NCBI GenBank assembly: GCA_009885945.1
Contig: VFJR01000078.1
Location: 1 to 38,625, forward strand
DNA length: 38,625 nucleotides
Origin: Anaerolineaceae bacterium
GTDB taxonomy: Bacteria > Chloroflexota > Anaerolineae > Anaerolineales > Villigracilaceae
Direction: 5' to 3'
Below the pieces are notes generated by a model. It ran no database searches, was not told the origin of the DNA, and saw only the letters and a list, made by a program, of their open reading frames with translations. Made by a program: the position numbers and the translations under genes. Each line of letters begins with the position of its first letter. The stretch's first letter is position 1. Shown piece by piece: positions 1 through 7,443 of the stretch.

Positions 1-29
1 ACCGTCCTTCCGGCAGGACGGTTCTTCTT
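1..29 (+). terminator. Hairpin at window edge, probable terminator
   Basis: An 8-bp perfect stem (1-8 with 15-22) closes a 6-nt loop and is followed by TTCTTCTTA. It may end a plus-strand gene lying before the window. It also sits 3' of the minus-strand tRNA, so it could end that transcript instead; the T-run seen is on the plus strand, which favours the first reading. Confidence 0.45.
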
Positions 30-37
30 ATCTAGCT

Positions 38-113
<76 letters not shown>

Positions 114-208
114 ATTGAGCGACCGAGATTATAGTCGCCTTCTTTGTTTCTGGCAAATGGAATTTTAGATAAGGAATATTTTTATCCTGTTTTATCTTTT
201 TATAAGTT

Positions 209-326
209 GACCTCTTGCAAAAGTCTTTTTTGCCACACAGATCACAGAGAAAACGAGCTTCAAAAGCTTTTCTCAGAGAACTCTGTGTACTCTGTGGCTA
301 GTTTGTTTTTACTTATGCAAGAGGTC
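209..326. repeat. 118-bp palindromic MITE-like repeat
   Basis: The terminal inverted repeats match at 15 of 16 positions (209-224 and 311-326, starting GACCTCTTGCA). Nested inside is a second inverted pair (233-249 and 281-297, 14 of 17 matching, with CACAGAG-like units), then GAGAAAA/TTTTCTC around the centre. The whole unit would fold into one long hairpin. It contains no convincing gene: the 61-codon ORF across it is simply a translation of the repeat. No target-site duplication is clear. Confidence 0.65.
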
Positions 327-366
327 TAGTGAATTTAATTTCTAAACAATCACAATCAACCCTTTA

Positions 367-375
367 TGCTAAAAT
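367..375 (+). promoter_or_regulatory. Extended -10 promoter for the replication operon
   Basis: TG-C-TAAAAT forms an extended -10 box (TGn plus a 5/6 match to TATAAT) 21 bases before the first start codon. No good -35 is found 16-18 bases upstream. The same TGCTAAAAT string occurs before the iron permease gene, which supports it as a real promoter element here. Confidence 0.45.
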
Positions 376-396
376 AGAGACATCGGAGAAATTCCC

Positions 397-1008
397 ATGC
401 TTGATATGATAGAAGTTCAGATAGACAGTATTCGCGTACATTTGATGCAGCCTCAAAGGCTTGTTATCCTTAAAGAAAAAGATAGCGAGCGCTATCTGCC
501 TATTTGGGTGGGTATGTATGAAGCAGAAGCGATTACACTTGCTTTGCAAGAAGTTGAAGTAGTACGTCCGCTTACACATGATCTATTAAAAAATGTTTTT
601 GGCGCATTTGACGCTCGTGTAAAGCGAGTAGAAATAATCAGCCTAAGCGCTGATATATTTTATGGAAATATCGTCGCAGAATCCAATGGAGTTGAAGTTC
701 AAATTGATTCGCGCCCATCTGACGCATTGGCATTAGCCGTCCGCGCTCATGTTCCGATTCTTGTTCATGCTAGCGTAATGAATTCTGCTAGCATTATGCC
801 GGAGCAAGAAGTGCCTGAAGGCGAAGATAATAATCCATCTCCTGAAAAACAAAAGCCTGTTCCGCTTACTGATGAAGGAAACGCAAGATTATCTGTCTTT
901 GAAGATTTCCTTGGAAAACTAGACCTTGATAATCTAAGCAAAAACGATAATCCAGACGAAGATAAACCTGACAAATCAGACAAACCGAAAAAACCGAAAA
1001 AGAAATGA
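397..1008 (+). CDS. Bifunctional nuclease family protein (DUF151)
   Basis: This 203-aa protein belongs to the BFN/DUF151 family, whose plant member was described as having DNase and RNase activity; the bacterial role is poorly known. The family core is visible from residue ~4 to ~135: an N-terminal IEVQIDSIRV strand, LVILKEKDSERYLPIWVG, the EAEAITLALQ helix, and SRPSDALALAVRAHVPILV. A linker rich in E, N and P follows, then a helix (residues ~162-180) resembling the UvrB/UvrC-type tail of longer members, and a Lys/Asp/Pro-rich tail. GGAG lies 10 bases before the ATG; a second ATG 9 bases later is possible. The gene overlaps dnaB by 4 bases (ATGA), so translation is probably coupled. Confidence 0.9.
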   Translation: MLDMIEVQIDSIRVHLMQPQRLVILKEKDSERYLPIWVGMYEAEAITLALQEVEVVRPLTHDLLKNVFGAFDARVKRVEIISLSADIFYGNIVAESNGVEVQIDSRPSDALALAVRAHVPILVHASVMNSASIMPEQEVPEGEDNNPSPEKQKPVPLTDEGNARLSVFEDFLGKLDLDNLSKNDNPDEDKPDKSDKPKKPKKK

Positions 1009-2378
1009 CAGACATTTATCCACAAGAAGAATCACCCGCCCCATCCGCACCCAGCATTCCGCATAGCCGCGAAGCAGAAGAAGCAGTCATTGGGGCGGTT
1101 CTGATTAACCCTGAGGCCTATTATGACGTCGCTCAATTTTTGAGCGCGGATGATTTTTATATTCATCGTAATCAATGGATATGGGAGGCGTATGTTAGCT
1201 TGCATGAACGGCGCATTCCAATCGATATGCTCACGATTGCAGAAGAATTGGGGCGCAAGAATCAACTCGCAGAGATCGGCGGACCCGCTTATTTAACTTC
1301 GCTGGTTAATCAAGTTCCATCATCTCTCAATGCAGAATCGTACGGGCATATTGTTGAAGGTCATTCTGTGCGGCGTAAAATGATCAACGCCGCAAATCAG
1401 ATCGCGTCAATGGCTTATAACGAAAAGACAATGGTTGATGATGTGATGAACGAGGCGGAAAAAGCCATCTTCAACGTGAGCGAGAAGCGCCTCAAGCATG
1501 ACCTTCAGCCTATCTCTGCCATCCTCAGCAATTACTACGACCGAATTGACGAACTCGCCAAGCGCCCCGAAGATATTCATGGTGTACCCACTGGTTTTAT
1601 TGATCTCGATAGAATGTTGACAGGTTTACAACCATCAGATTTTTTGATTATTGCGGGTCGCCCGGGTCAGGGTAAAACAGGTTTTCTATTATCCGTTGCC
1701 AAGAACGCGGCTTTAACTCACAAAAAACATGTTGCTATTTTTTCACTGGAAATGTCTAATGAACAAGTTGTTCAGCGTTTGATCGCGCAGGAGACTGGAA
1801 TTGATTCGCAAAGATTGCGCAATGGAAAATTAAATGAAAACGAATGGCCCCTGTTTACCCATTCTATTGAAGTCTTCTCGGATACGCACATTTATCTTGA
1901 CGATACACCAGCAATTACGCCTTTGCAACTCCGTACCAAATGCCGCCGCCTACACATGGAATTTGGCATTGACCTTGTGATTATTGATTATCTTCAACTC
2001 ATGGGCGGCGATACCCGAAATGATAATCGTGTGCAGGAAGTGTCGCATATATCGCGCAGTCTCAAAGTATTGGCGCGTGAGTTGAACGTGCCTGTCCTAG
2101 CGGCTGCTCAATTAAGCCGCGCGGTGGAACAACGTACGGATAAAAGACCAGTGCTTTCAGATTTAAGAGAATCGGGCAGTTTGGAACAGGATGCTGATAT
2201 CGTAATGTTCATTTATCGCCCCGATCAATACGAGAAGGACAGCGATAAACAAAACGTAGCTGAGATCATTATTTCTAAGCATCGCAATGGACCTGTGGGC
2301 AGTGTGGAGATGATCTTCCGCGGGGCGCTGGCGAAGTTTGAGAATGCGGCGACGAAGCATGTGCGGTTTGATGATTAG
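1005..2378 (+). CDS. dnaB: Replicative DNA helicase DnaB
   Basis: DnaB is the hexameric 5'-3' helicase that unwinds DNA at the replication fork. The 457-aa length is normal for the family. Residues ~18-120 form the N-terminal helical domain (begin PHSREAEEAVIGAVL), followed by a linker and the RecA-like ATPase domain. Walker A is GRPGQGKT at residues 218-225, Walker B is LVIIDYLQLM, and the C-terminal SDLRESGSLEQDAD motif is intact. There is no intein. The start overlaps the stop of the upstream nuclease-family gene by 4 bases. A DnaD-like and a DnaC-like gene follow, giving a compact helicase-loading cluster. Confidence 0.97.
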   Translation: MTDIYPQEESPAPSAPSIPHSREAEEAVIGAVLINPEAYYDVAQFLSADDFYIHRNQWIWEAYVSLHERRIPIDMLTIAEELGRKNQLAEIGGPAYLTSLVNQVPSSLNAESYGHIVEGHSVRRKMINAANQIASMAYNEKTMVDDVMNEAEKAIFNVSEKRLKHDLQPISAILSNYYDRIDELAKRPEDIHGVPTGFIDLDRMLTGLQPSDFLIIAGRPGQGKTGFLLSVAKNAALTHKKHVAIFSLEMSNEQVVQRLIAQETGIDSQRLRNGKLNENEWPLFTHSIEVFSDTHIYLDDTPAITPLQLRTKCRRLHMEFGIDLVIIDYLQLMGGDTRNDNRVQEVSHISRSLKVLARELNVPVLAAAQLSRAVEQRTDKRPVLSDLRESGSLEQDADIVMFIYRPDQYEKDSDKQNVAEIIISKHRNGPVGSVEMIFRGALAKFENAATKHVRFDD

Positions 2379-2425
2379 TGGTTAGCTAATTAGCTTTTAG
2401 TAATTAGCTGTAATGATAAACAAAT
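2379..2425. repeat. Short AT-rich palindromic spacer
   Basis: The gap between dnaB and the DnaD-like gene holds AGCTAATTAGCT, a perfect 12-bp palindrome, then a near copy (AGTAATTAGCT). No Shine-Dalgarno sequence is visible before the downstream ATG. The TTAG/AATTAG composition resembles the insert in the second glycine aptamer around 14105-14190. Confidence 0.35.
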
Positions 2426-3082
2426 ATGCCTAATTTTAATGGCTTTACATCATCAGAAACATTTACTCAATTTCCCGATTCGTTATTTAATAACGTTTTA
2501 AAAGAAATTGATGATGTTTCTGAGTTGAAAGTAGTCTTGTACTCTATTTGGCGCATTGACCACATTGAGGGTCCATTCCGCGCGTTGTGCGAATCTGATT
2601 TCGAGACTGAGTCGCTGGGGTTGAGCGTTAAGCAGATTCAGCTTGGGCTGGGAAAAGCTGTGAAGCGCGGCATCCTGCTCAAGGCGGAGTATGAAGCGGA
2701 TGTTTTTTATTTCCTCAACTCTCCGCGCGGGCGTTTGGCGGTGGATGCATTTTCCAAAGGCGATTGGCGCGCATCTGCTCAAAATACTGCGCCGCGTCAA
2801 CGCTCTAATATATTTAAATTATATGAAGATAATGTTGGCGCATTAACGCCGATGCTTTCGGATATGTTGAATGAAGCTGAAAAAGAATATCCAGTAACAT
2901 GGTTTGAAGAAGCGTTTGAAATTGCAGTAAAAAGAAACATTCGTAATTGGAAATATATTGAAGCAATTTTGAAACGTTGGAAAGAAAAAGGAAAAGATGA
3001 AAGCGCAAATCAATCAGACACTGTCCAAGATGCAAAAAGATACACAGACAGCGAGTTCTCCGAATTCATCCAGCGAGATTAA
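2426..3082 (+). CDS. DnaD-like primosomal protein
   Basis: This 218-aa protein has the two-part layout of DnaD/DnaB2 primosome proteins, which in Firmicutes help load the replicative helicase. Residues ~1-110 look like a winged-helix N-terminal domain (GLSVKQIQLGLGKAVKRGIL fits a recognition helix). Residues ~128-192 match the DnaD C-terminal domain: IFKLYEDNVGALTPM near its start and WKYIEAILKRWKEKG at its end. The remaining ~25 residues are acidic and probably disordered. Its place between dnaB and a DnaC-like ATPase supports a helicase-loading role. The 3' end overlaps the next gene by 86 bases. Confidence 0.85.
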   Translation: MPNFNGFTSSETFTQFPDSLFNNVLKEIDDVSELKVVLYSIWRIDHIEGPFRALCESDFETESLGLSVKQIQLGLGKAVKRGILLKAEYEADVFYFLNSPRGRLAVDAFSKGDWRASAQNTAPRQRSNIFKLYEDNVGALTPMLSDMLNEAEKEYPVTWFEEAFEIAVKRNIRNWKYIEAILKRWKEKGKDESANQSDTVQDAKRYTDSEFSEFIQRD

Positions 3083-4523
3083 TACTATTACGCCCACGCT
3101 GGGTGACCCAAACTGCCCGCATTGCGGGGGGGTGGGCTATGTGCGTTTAGATGTCGAGATGGGGCATCCAAAATTCGGCAAATTGGAATCTTGTGTGTGC
3201 CGCGCCAAAGATGTTGCCGCCAGCGCGCGCAATCGTTTGTTTGCTTTAAGTAACTTGGATCGTTTGAGCCATTTAACGTTTGAGAATTTTAATGCGACAG
3301 GAAACGACAAAGCAAAATTTATGACCATGCAGGAAAAAGAAAGCCTGCATCGTGCCTTGGAAATTTGTGATGATTTTGCCAAGAAACATGTGGGTTGGCT
3401 TTTATTAGAAGGCGCATATGGCTGTGGAAAGACGCATCTTGCGGCGGCGATTGCGAATCATGCGGTTAGCAAAGGTGTTCCGACTCTTTTTATTACTGTG
3501 CCAGATTTATTGGATTCTTTGCGCTTTGCGTACGCCGATCCCGAGACTACTTTTGAACAACGATTTGATGAAATTCGCAATGCTAATCTTTTGATCTTAG
3601 ATGATTTTGGTACGCAAAATGCAACCCCGTGGGCGCAGGAAAAACTGTTTCAGATCATTAATTTTCGTTATATTAATAAATTGCCCACCGTGATTACTAC
3701 TAATTTAATGCTGGATGAAATTGAAGGGCGCATTCGTTCACGTTTGCAAGATGATGGCTTTGTAAACCATGTCAAGATCAGCGCTTTGGATTATCGCAGA
3801 CCTGAAGAAACCAGTAACCCCGGCATTTCAATGCTGGCTTTGCCGGAAATGAAATCTATGACCTTTAAGAGCTTCCAAACCCGTGAAGATGAAGTTGGCA
3901 AGGAAGCAGTTACGACAACCATCACCGAAAAGCAGGATAAATTTGGTAATAAATATAAAGACAAGGAAATAGCGCGTGTTAAAGTAACCAAGGAAGATGT
4001 GAAATCTCTCTATGAGGCGTTTACAGCCTCGGTAGGTTTTTCAGAATCTCCTGATGGCTGGCTGGTTTTCCTTGGACAATCGTTCAGTGGAAAAACCCAT
4101 CTTGCCGCGGCAATTGGTAATTATCGAATTGGTCTCGGTGGACAGGCTCTTTTAGTAGAAGTTACAACTTTGCTTGATTATTTGCGCCAAACTTTTGGCA
4201 AAGGCTCTGATGTTTCGTTTGACCGCCGCTTCCACGAAATTCGCACCACGCCTTTATTGATATTAGATGACATTAAAGAAAGCGGCGCAGGCTCGATGTG
4301 GGCAGAAGATAAGTTATATAGTGTCTTGAATTATCGTTACAACGCGCATTTACCCACAGTCTTAACCTCGACATTAAAGCCAGATTCGTTTGCCGTTAGT
4401 TATCCAAGCCTATGGAATAAAGTGCTTGATCAATCGAAATGCCAGATCTATGTGATTGATATGCCTCCTTATCGCCGGGTTGTAAAGGGTAATAAAGCAG
4501 GCGCGGCGAATAAGAAAAAATAA
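2997..4523 (+). CDS. Tandem-AAA+ DnaC/DnaI-like helicase loader
   Basis: This 508-aa protein is about twice the usual length of a DnaC/DnaI loader because it carries two AAA+ domains. An N-terminal zinc-binding region has C40, C43, C66 and C68. The first ATPase domain has Walker A GAYGCGKT (139-146), Walker B LLILDD (~199-203) and an arginine-finger-like GRIRSRL (244-250). After a charged linker (~280-340), the second domain has Walker A GQSFSGKT (360-367) and Walker B LILDD (421-425), but SLWNKVLD stands where the arginine finger should be. The chosen ATG has AAAGGAAAAG before it and lies 86 bases inside the DnaD-like gene; an in-frame ATG at 3030 would reduce the overlap. Helicase loading is inferred from family and context. 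Confidence 0.85.
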   Translation: MKAQINQTLSKMQKDTQTASSPNSSSEINTITPTLGDPNCPHCGGVGYVRLDVEMGHPKFGKLESCVCRAKDVAASARNRLFALSNLDRLSHLTFENFNATGNDKAKFMTMQEKESLHRALEICDDFAKKHVGWLLLEGAYGCGKTHLAAAIANHAVSKGVPTLFITVPDLLDSLRFAYADPETTFEQRFDEIRNANLLILDDFGTQNATPWAQEKLFQIINFRYINKLPTVITTNLMLDEIEGRIRSRLQDDGFVNHVKISALDYRRPEETSNPGISMLALPEMKSMTFKSFQTREDEVGKEAVTTTITEKQDKFGNKYKDKEIARVKVTKEDVKSLYEAFTASVGFSESPDGWLVFLGQSFSGKTHLAAAIGNYRIGLGGQALLVEVTTLLDYLRQTFGKGSDVSFDRRFHEIRTTPLLILDDIKESGAGSMWAEDKLYSVLNYRYNAHLPTVLTSTLKPDSFAVSYPSLWNKVLDQSKCQIYVIDMPPYRRVVKGNKAGAANKKK

Positions 4524-4560
4524 AAGAAAGAAATTAGGAAACAGGTAATTAGGATTTATA

Positions 4561-4620
4561 AACGAGACTTTATCCGTAATTAAATTTGTAATCTGCGTAA
4601 TCAGCGAAATCTGCGGATTA
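4561..4620. repeat. 9-nt-period repeat track (ATCNGCG units)
   Basis: The spacer after the loader gene holds three consecutive 9-nt units: ATCTGCGTA, ATCAGCGAA and ATCTGCGGA (about 4590-4617), with a degenerate ATCCG copy upstream at 4572. The design, a 7-nt word plus a 2-nt spacer, matches the CACNAAG repeats elsewhere in the window. Only one arm is clear here, so the hairpin form is incomplete. Confidence 0.5.
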
Positions 4621-4646
4621 TTTTGGATAATGTTTAAGGAGCAAAA

Positions 4647-5057
4647 ATGAAAAACCGTCTTGGCGCCGTTGTTGGGGGACAGGTAATCGCTTTGCTTATT
4701 GTTTGTGTTGCATCCACATTTATCGCCCTTGTTTCATTTGGAGGAATTGCAGGCGTAGCCATGGCAACATCCCCCAACGAAGTGTTTAACTATGTTGCGC
4801 CTTTCACTTGCCCCAATGGGACTGTGGATTATCAAGAACATCACGCCAGTTATAACCGCCCCGGCGAAAATCAAATCACTGTCGAGTGTGTCGCCGCAGA
4901 TGGAACGCGAGAAGATATTACATTTGCTTCTATTGGCTATTCCATGCTGGGCATATATCTCGCCTGCTTTTTGCCGATGTGTATCCCTGGCGGCGTGATC
5001 GCCATTTTTGCGCCGACATTGTTCTTGCGCCGTTCTAAAAAACAGGATTCCGCATAA
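4647..5057 (+). CDS. Small two-TM membrane protein, function unknown
   Basis: I do not recognise a family for this 136-aa protein. A hydrophobic segment at residues ~11-40 and another at ~98-127 flank a polar loop with two cysteines (in FTCPNG and VECVAA) that could form a disulfide outside the membrane. The tail is short and basic (LRRSKKQ), suggesting that both ends face the cytoplasm. A strong Shine-Dalgarno (AAGGAG) lies 6 bases before the ATG. A possible hairpin follows the stop, so it is probably transcribed on its own or as the end of the upstream unit. Confidence 0.7.
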   Translation: MKNRLGAVVGGQVIALLIVCVASTFIALVSFGGIAGVAMATSPNEVFNYVAPFTCPNGTVDYQEHHASYNRPGENQITVECVAADGTREDITFASIGYSMLGIYLACFLPMCIPGGVIAIFAPTLFLRRSKKQDSA

Positions 5058-5069
5058 TTTATCAAGAAG

Positions 5070-5094
5070 TTCGTCACCCTTTTTTCGTGACGAA
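5070..5094 (+). terminator. Hairpin after the two-TM gene
   Basis: TTCGTCAC (5070-5077) and GTGACGAA (5087-5094) form a perfect 8-bp stem around a T-rich loop, 12 bases after the stop codon. The T-run is in the loop rather than after the stem, so intrinsic termination is uncertain. Confidence 0.35.
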
Positions 5095-5120
5095 TATTTA
5101 TGAAAAATGTGATAAATATC

Positions 5121-5182
5121 TTGTAAATTATTTATCCTTATGCTAAAATGCGCTTACAAAATAGCCTACAAAAAGCTATTTT
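5121..5182 (+). promoter_or_regulatory. Promoter and hairpin before iron permease gene
   Basis: TTGTAA (5121-5126), a 17-bp spacer and TAAAAT (5144-5149, preceded by TGC as an extended -10) form a good sigma-70-type promoter. Just downstream, AAAATAGC (5158-5165) and GCTATTTT (5175-5182) form a perfect 8-bp inverted repeat near the predicted transcript start. It could be a metal-responsive operator or an RNA hairpin. It does not match a Fur box that I recognise. Confidence 0.5.
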
Positions 5183-5207
5183 ACATCCCGCTATATTATG
5201 AGGTAAT

Positions 5208-6059
5208 ATGCTCGCATCTTATTTACTTTCTTTGCGTGAAGGACTTGAAGCCGCACTGATCATTGGTATCGTTCTTGGTGCATTAGATAAAATTCGTCGT
5301 TCAGACCTTTCTCCCATGATCTGGTTTGGCACTTTCGCTGCAGTTGGGGTCAGTATCCTAGTTGCTTTGTTACTTACTGTATTTGGCTTGAGTCTTGAAG
5401 GTCAAGCAGAAAAAATTTACGAAGGCATCACCATGCTCGTTGCGGCAGGCTTGCTGACATGGATGATCTTCTGGATGAGCTATCAAGCCCGCACGCTCAA
5501 ATCAGGACTTGAAGCAGATGTTAATAAAGCCGCCGCTGCAACAGGCAAAACTGCCATGTTCTGGATGGCTTTTGTTGCTGTGGTGCGCGAAGGTGTAGAA
5601 CTTGCCTTCTTTATTACCGCAGCTTTCTTTGCTGGTAATAACCAACAAATTACTACAAATACTATTCAAACGCTTGCCGGCGTAATCCTTGGCTTAGGCA
5701 CAGCCATTTTGCTAGGCTGGTCCCTTTTTGCATCTACTGTCAAACTTGATCTGCGCCGCTTCTTCCAAGTCACAGGTTATTTACTTATTTTATTTGCCGC
5801 TGGACTTGTAGCGCACGGTATTCATGAATTCAACGAAATTAATTGGATCCCATCCATCATTGAACATGTTTGGGATATCAATATGATCATAGACGAAAAA
5901 TCTATTTTCGGAGAACTACTCAAAACCCTCTTTGGGTATAACGGTAACCCATCGTTGACAGAAATGATCGGTTACTTCGTCTACCTTATTGTGGTAGTGT
6001 TGTTCTTTACCAAAACCACAGCCAAACGCGAAGTAAAGTCCGCGCACGTAAAAGCATAA
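5208..6059 (+). CDS. FTR1 family iron permease
   Basis: This 283-aa polytopic membrane protein belongs to the FTR1/EfeU family of iron transporters. The hallmark REGLE motif sits at residues 10-14 in the first membrane helix and a second copy, REGVE, at 127-131. About seven hydrophobic segments are visible. The start is supported by GAGGTAAT just before the ATG. No EfeO or EfeB partner is adjacent, so how iron is delivered or oxidised is not shown. A strong terminator follows, making it a single-gene transcript with its own promoter. Confidence 0.92.
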   Translation: MLASYLLSLREGLEAALIIGIVLGALDKIRRSDLSPMIWFGTFAAVGVSILVALLLTVFGLSLEGQAEKIYEGITMLVAAGLLTWMIFWMSYQARTLKSGLEADVNKAAAATGKTAMFWMAFVAVVREGVELAFFITAAFFAGNNQQITTNTIQTLAGVILGLGTAILLGWSLFASTVKLDLRRFFQVTGYLLILFAAGLVAHGIHEFNEINWIPSIIEHVWDINMIIDEKSIFGELLKTLFGYNGNPSLTEMIGYFVYLIVVVLFFTKTTAKREVKSAHVKA

Positions 6060-6075
6060 TTAGCCATTAAATAAA

Positions 6076-6113
6076 AAACGCTTCGATGAATTACATATCG
6101 AAGCGTTTTTTTA
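6076..6113 (+). terminator. Rho-independent terminator after iron permease
   Basis: A 12-bp perfect stem (6076-6087 with 6097-6108, AAACGCTTCGAT/ATCGAAGCGTTT) with a 9-nt loop runs directly into a T-rich tail. It lies 16 bases after the permease stop codon. Confidence 0.93.
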
Positions 6114-6244
6114 TTTAATCTGAGGAACGATTCTTTATTCGCTCAAATCTGCTTCTGACCGTCAGCGTTATCAATTTGGAAAAAAAAAGCTATGTTTTCC
6201 CTTCCAGTATTGATGTAAACTACTATTTTGATAAAATCTAATTT

Positions 6245-6274
6245 TTGCCAAGAGTGTGTAATTTGTTTTATACT
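6245..6274 (+). promoter_or_regulatory. Putative promoter for ABC transporter operon
   Basis: TTGCCA (6245-6250), an 18-bp spacer and TATACT (6269-6274) form a plausible sigma-70-type promoter 26 bases before the ABC ATPase start. The preceding 130 bases are AT-rich and show no other clear signal. Confidence 0.45.
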
Positions 6275-6300
6275 GCATATATTGTTTTCAAGGAAAAATT

Positions 6301-7443
6301 ATGATAGACACAGCGCAAAAAAATAAAAACATTATTGAAATCCGCGATTTGGTGAAGGTGTACAAAACACCCGCTGGTGAATTTACTGCTATTAAAGGTT
6401 TGGATGTCGATGTTCAGCGCGGGGAATTTGTGGCTGTTATCGGCAAGTCTGGAAGCGGCAAATCAACTTTTATTAACATGCTCACTGGTATTGATCGTCC
6501 CAGCACAGGAAGTATTTACATCGATGGTGCTCCAATCCATGATTACACAGAAGCGCAAATGGCGGTCTGGCGCGGAAAAAACCTTGGTATCGTATTTCAA
6601 TTTTTCCAATTACTACCTACGCTCACAGTTCTTGAGAATGTTATTTTGCCAATGGAGTTGAATAACCTATATAGTAAAGCAGAGCGCCGTGAACGTGCTA
6701 TGAATTTACTTGAAAAGGTTGAAATGACTCAGCAAGCAAATAAACTTCCTGCCGCTATTTCAGGTGGACAGCAGCAGCGTGTTGCAATTGCACGCGCATT
6801 GGCAAATGATCCACCATTGATTGTGGCAGATGAGCCTACGGGAAATCTTGATTCAAAAACCGCCGAAAAAATATTCTTGTTGTTTGAAGATTTGGTAGCC
6901 TCAGGTAAAACCATACTGATGGTGACGCATGACAGCGACCTTGCGCGGCGTGCCAATAGAACCATCTTGATTTCTGATGGTGAAGTGGTGAATGAATATC
7001 TTGTGCGCGCGCTTTCTTCATTAAATCAGGATCAGCTCATAGAAGTAGTAAAACATGTTAAGCCCCATGCCTATCCGCGCGATACGAATATTATTCATGA
7101 AGGGGAAGTGGGAGATAAGTTTTATATTATCCTGGAAGGCAAAGTGGATATTGTGCTTGCTCAACGCGGAGGCGGCAGTGTGGTGGTAAACCAGCTACAT
7201 CCCGGGAATTATTTTGGCGAAATGGCTTTGCTCGGCAGTGGAATTCGTACGGCTACAGTAAGAGTTACCAGTGATGCAGATGCAAAATTGATCGCTCTTG
7301 ATAACAAAGCTTTTAATAACCTGATCAACGAGTCAAGATTATTGCGTGAAGAATTAACCAAGATCACAGCCGAGCGGGCAATTCCCCAGCGTGATCACGC
7401 AACAATGCGCATCAAGCGCGTGGTACCTCAAGGCGAAAAATGA
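6301..7443 (+). CDS. ABC ATPase fused to cyclic-nucleotide-binding domain
   Basis: Residues ~10-235 form a MacB/LolD-type ABC ATPase: Walker A GKSGSGKS at 48-55, signature SGGQQQ, Walker B LIVADEP and the switch histidine in MVTHDSD. Residues ~255-365 form a cyclic-nucleotide-binding (CAP-like) domain with [15 protein letters not shown] and the phosphate-binding-cassette pattern [15 protein letters not shown]. The key Glu and Arg are kept, so ligand binding is plausible. A LolD-type subunit is normally ~225-235 aa; here 380 aa. The next gene, overlapping by 4 bases, is the matching FtsX-like permease. The transporter may therefore be gated by a small-molecule ligand. The substrate is unknown; lipoprotein or other envelope substrates are only a family-based guess. 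Confidence 0.92.
   Translation: MIDTAQKNKNIIEIRDLVKVYKTPAGEFTAIKGLDVDVQRGEFVAVIGKSGSGKSTFINMLTGIDRPSTGSIYIDGAPIHDYTEAQMAVWRGKNLGIVFQFFQLLPTLTVLENVILPMELNNLYSKAERRERAMNLLEKVEMTQQANKLPAAISGGQQQRVAIARALANDPPLIVADEPTGNLDSKTAEKIFLLFEDLVASGKTILMVTHDSDLARRANRTILISDGEVVNEYLVRALSSLNQDQLIEVVKHVKPHAYPRDTNIIHEGEVGDKFYIILEGKVDIVLAQRGGGSVVVNQLHPGNYFGEMALLGSGIRTATVRVTSDADAKLIALDNKAFNNLINESRLLREELTKITAERAIPQRDHATMRIKRVVPQGEK

Noticed and set aside
144-329. A 61-codon ORF after the tRNA.
   Set aside because: Most of it is a translation of the 118-bp hairpin repeat; no domain or good ribosome-binding site.
2997-3082. A frameshift or assembly error joining the DnaD-like and DnaC-like genes.
   Set aside because: Both proteins have full family domains, and the overlap covers only the acidic tail of one and the variable leader of the other; an internal start at 3030 is available.
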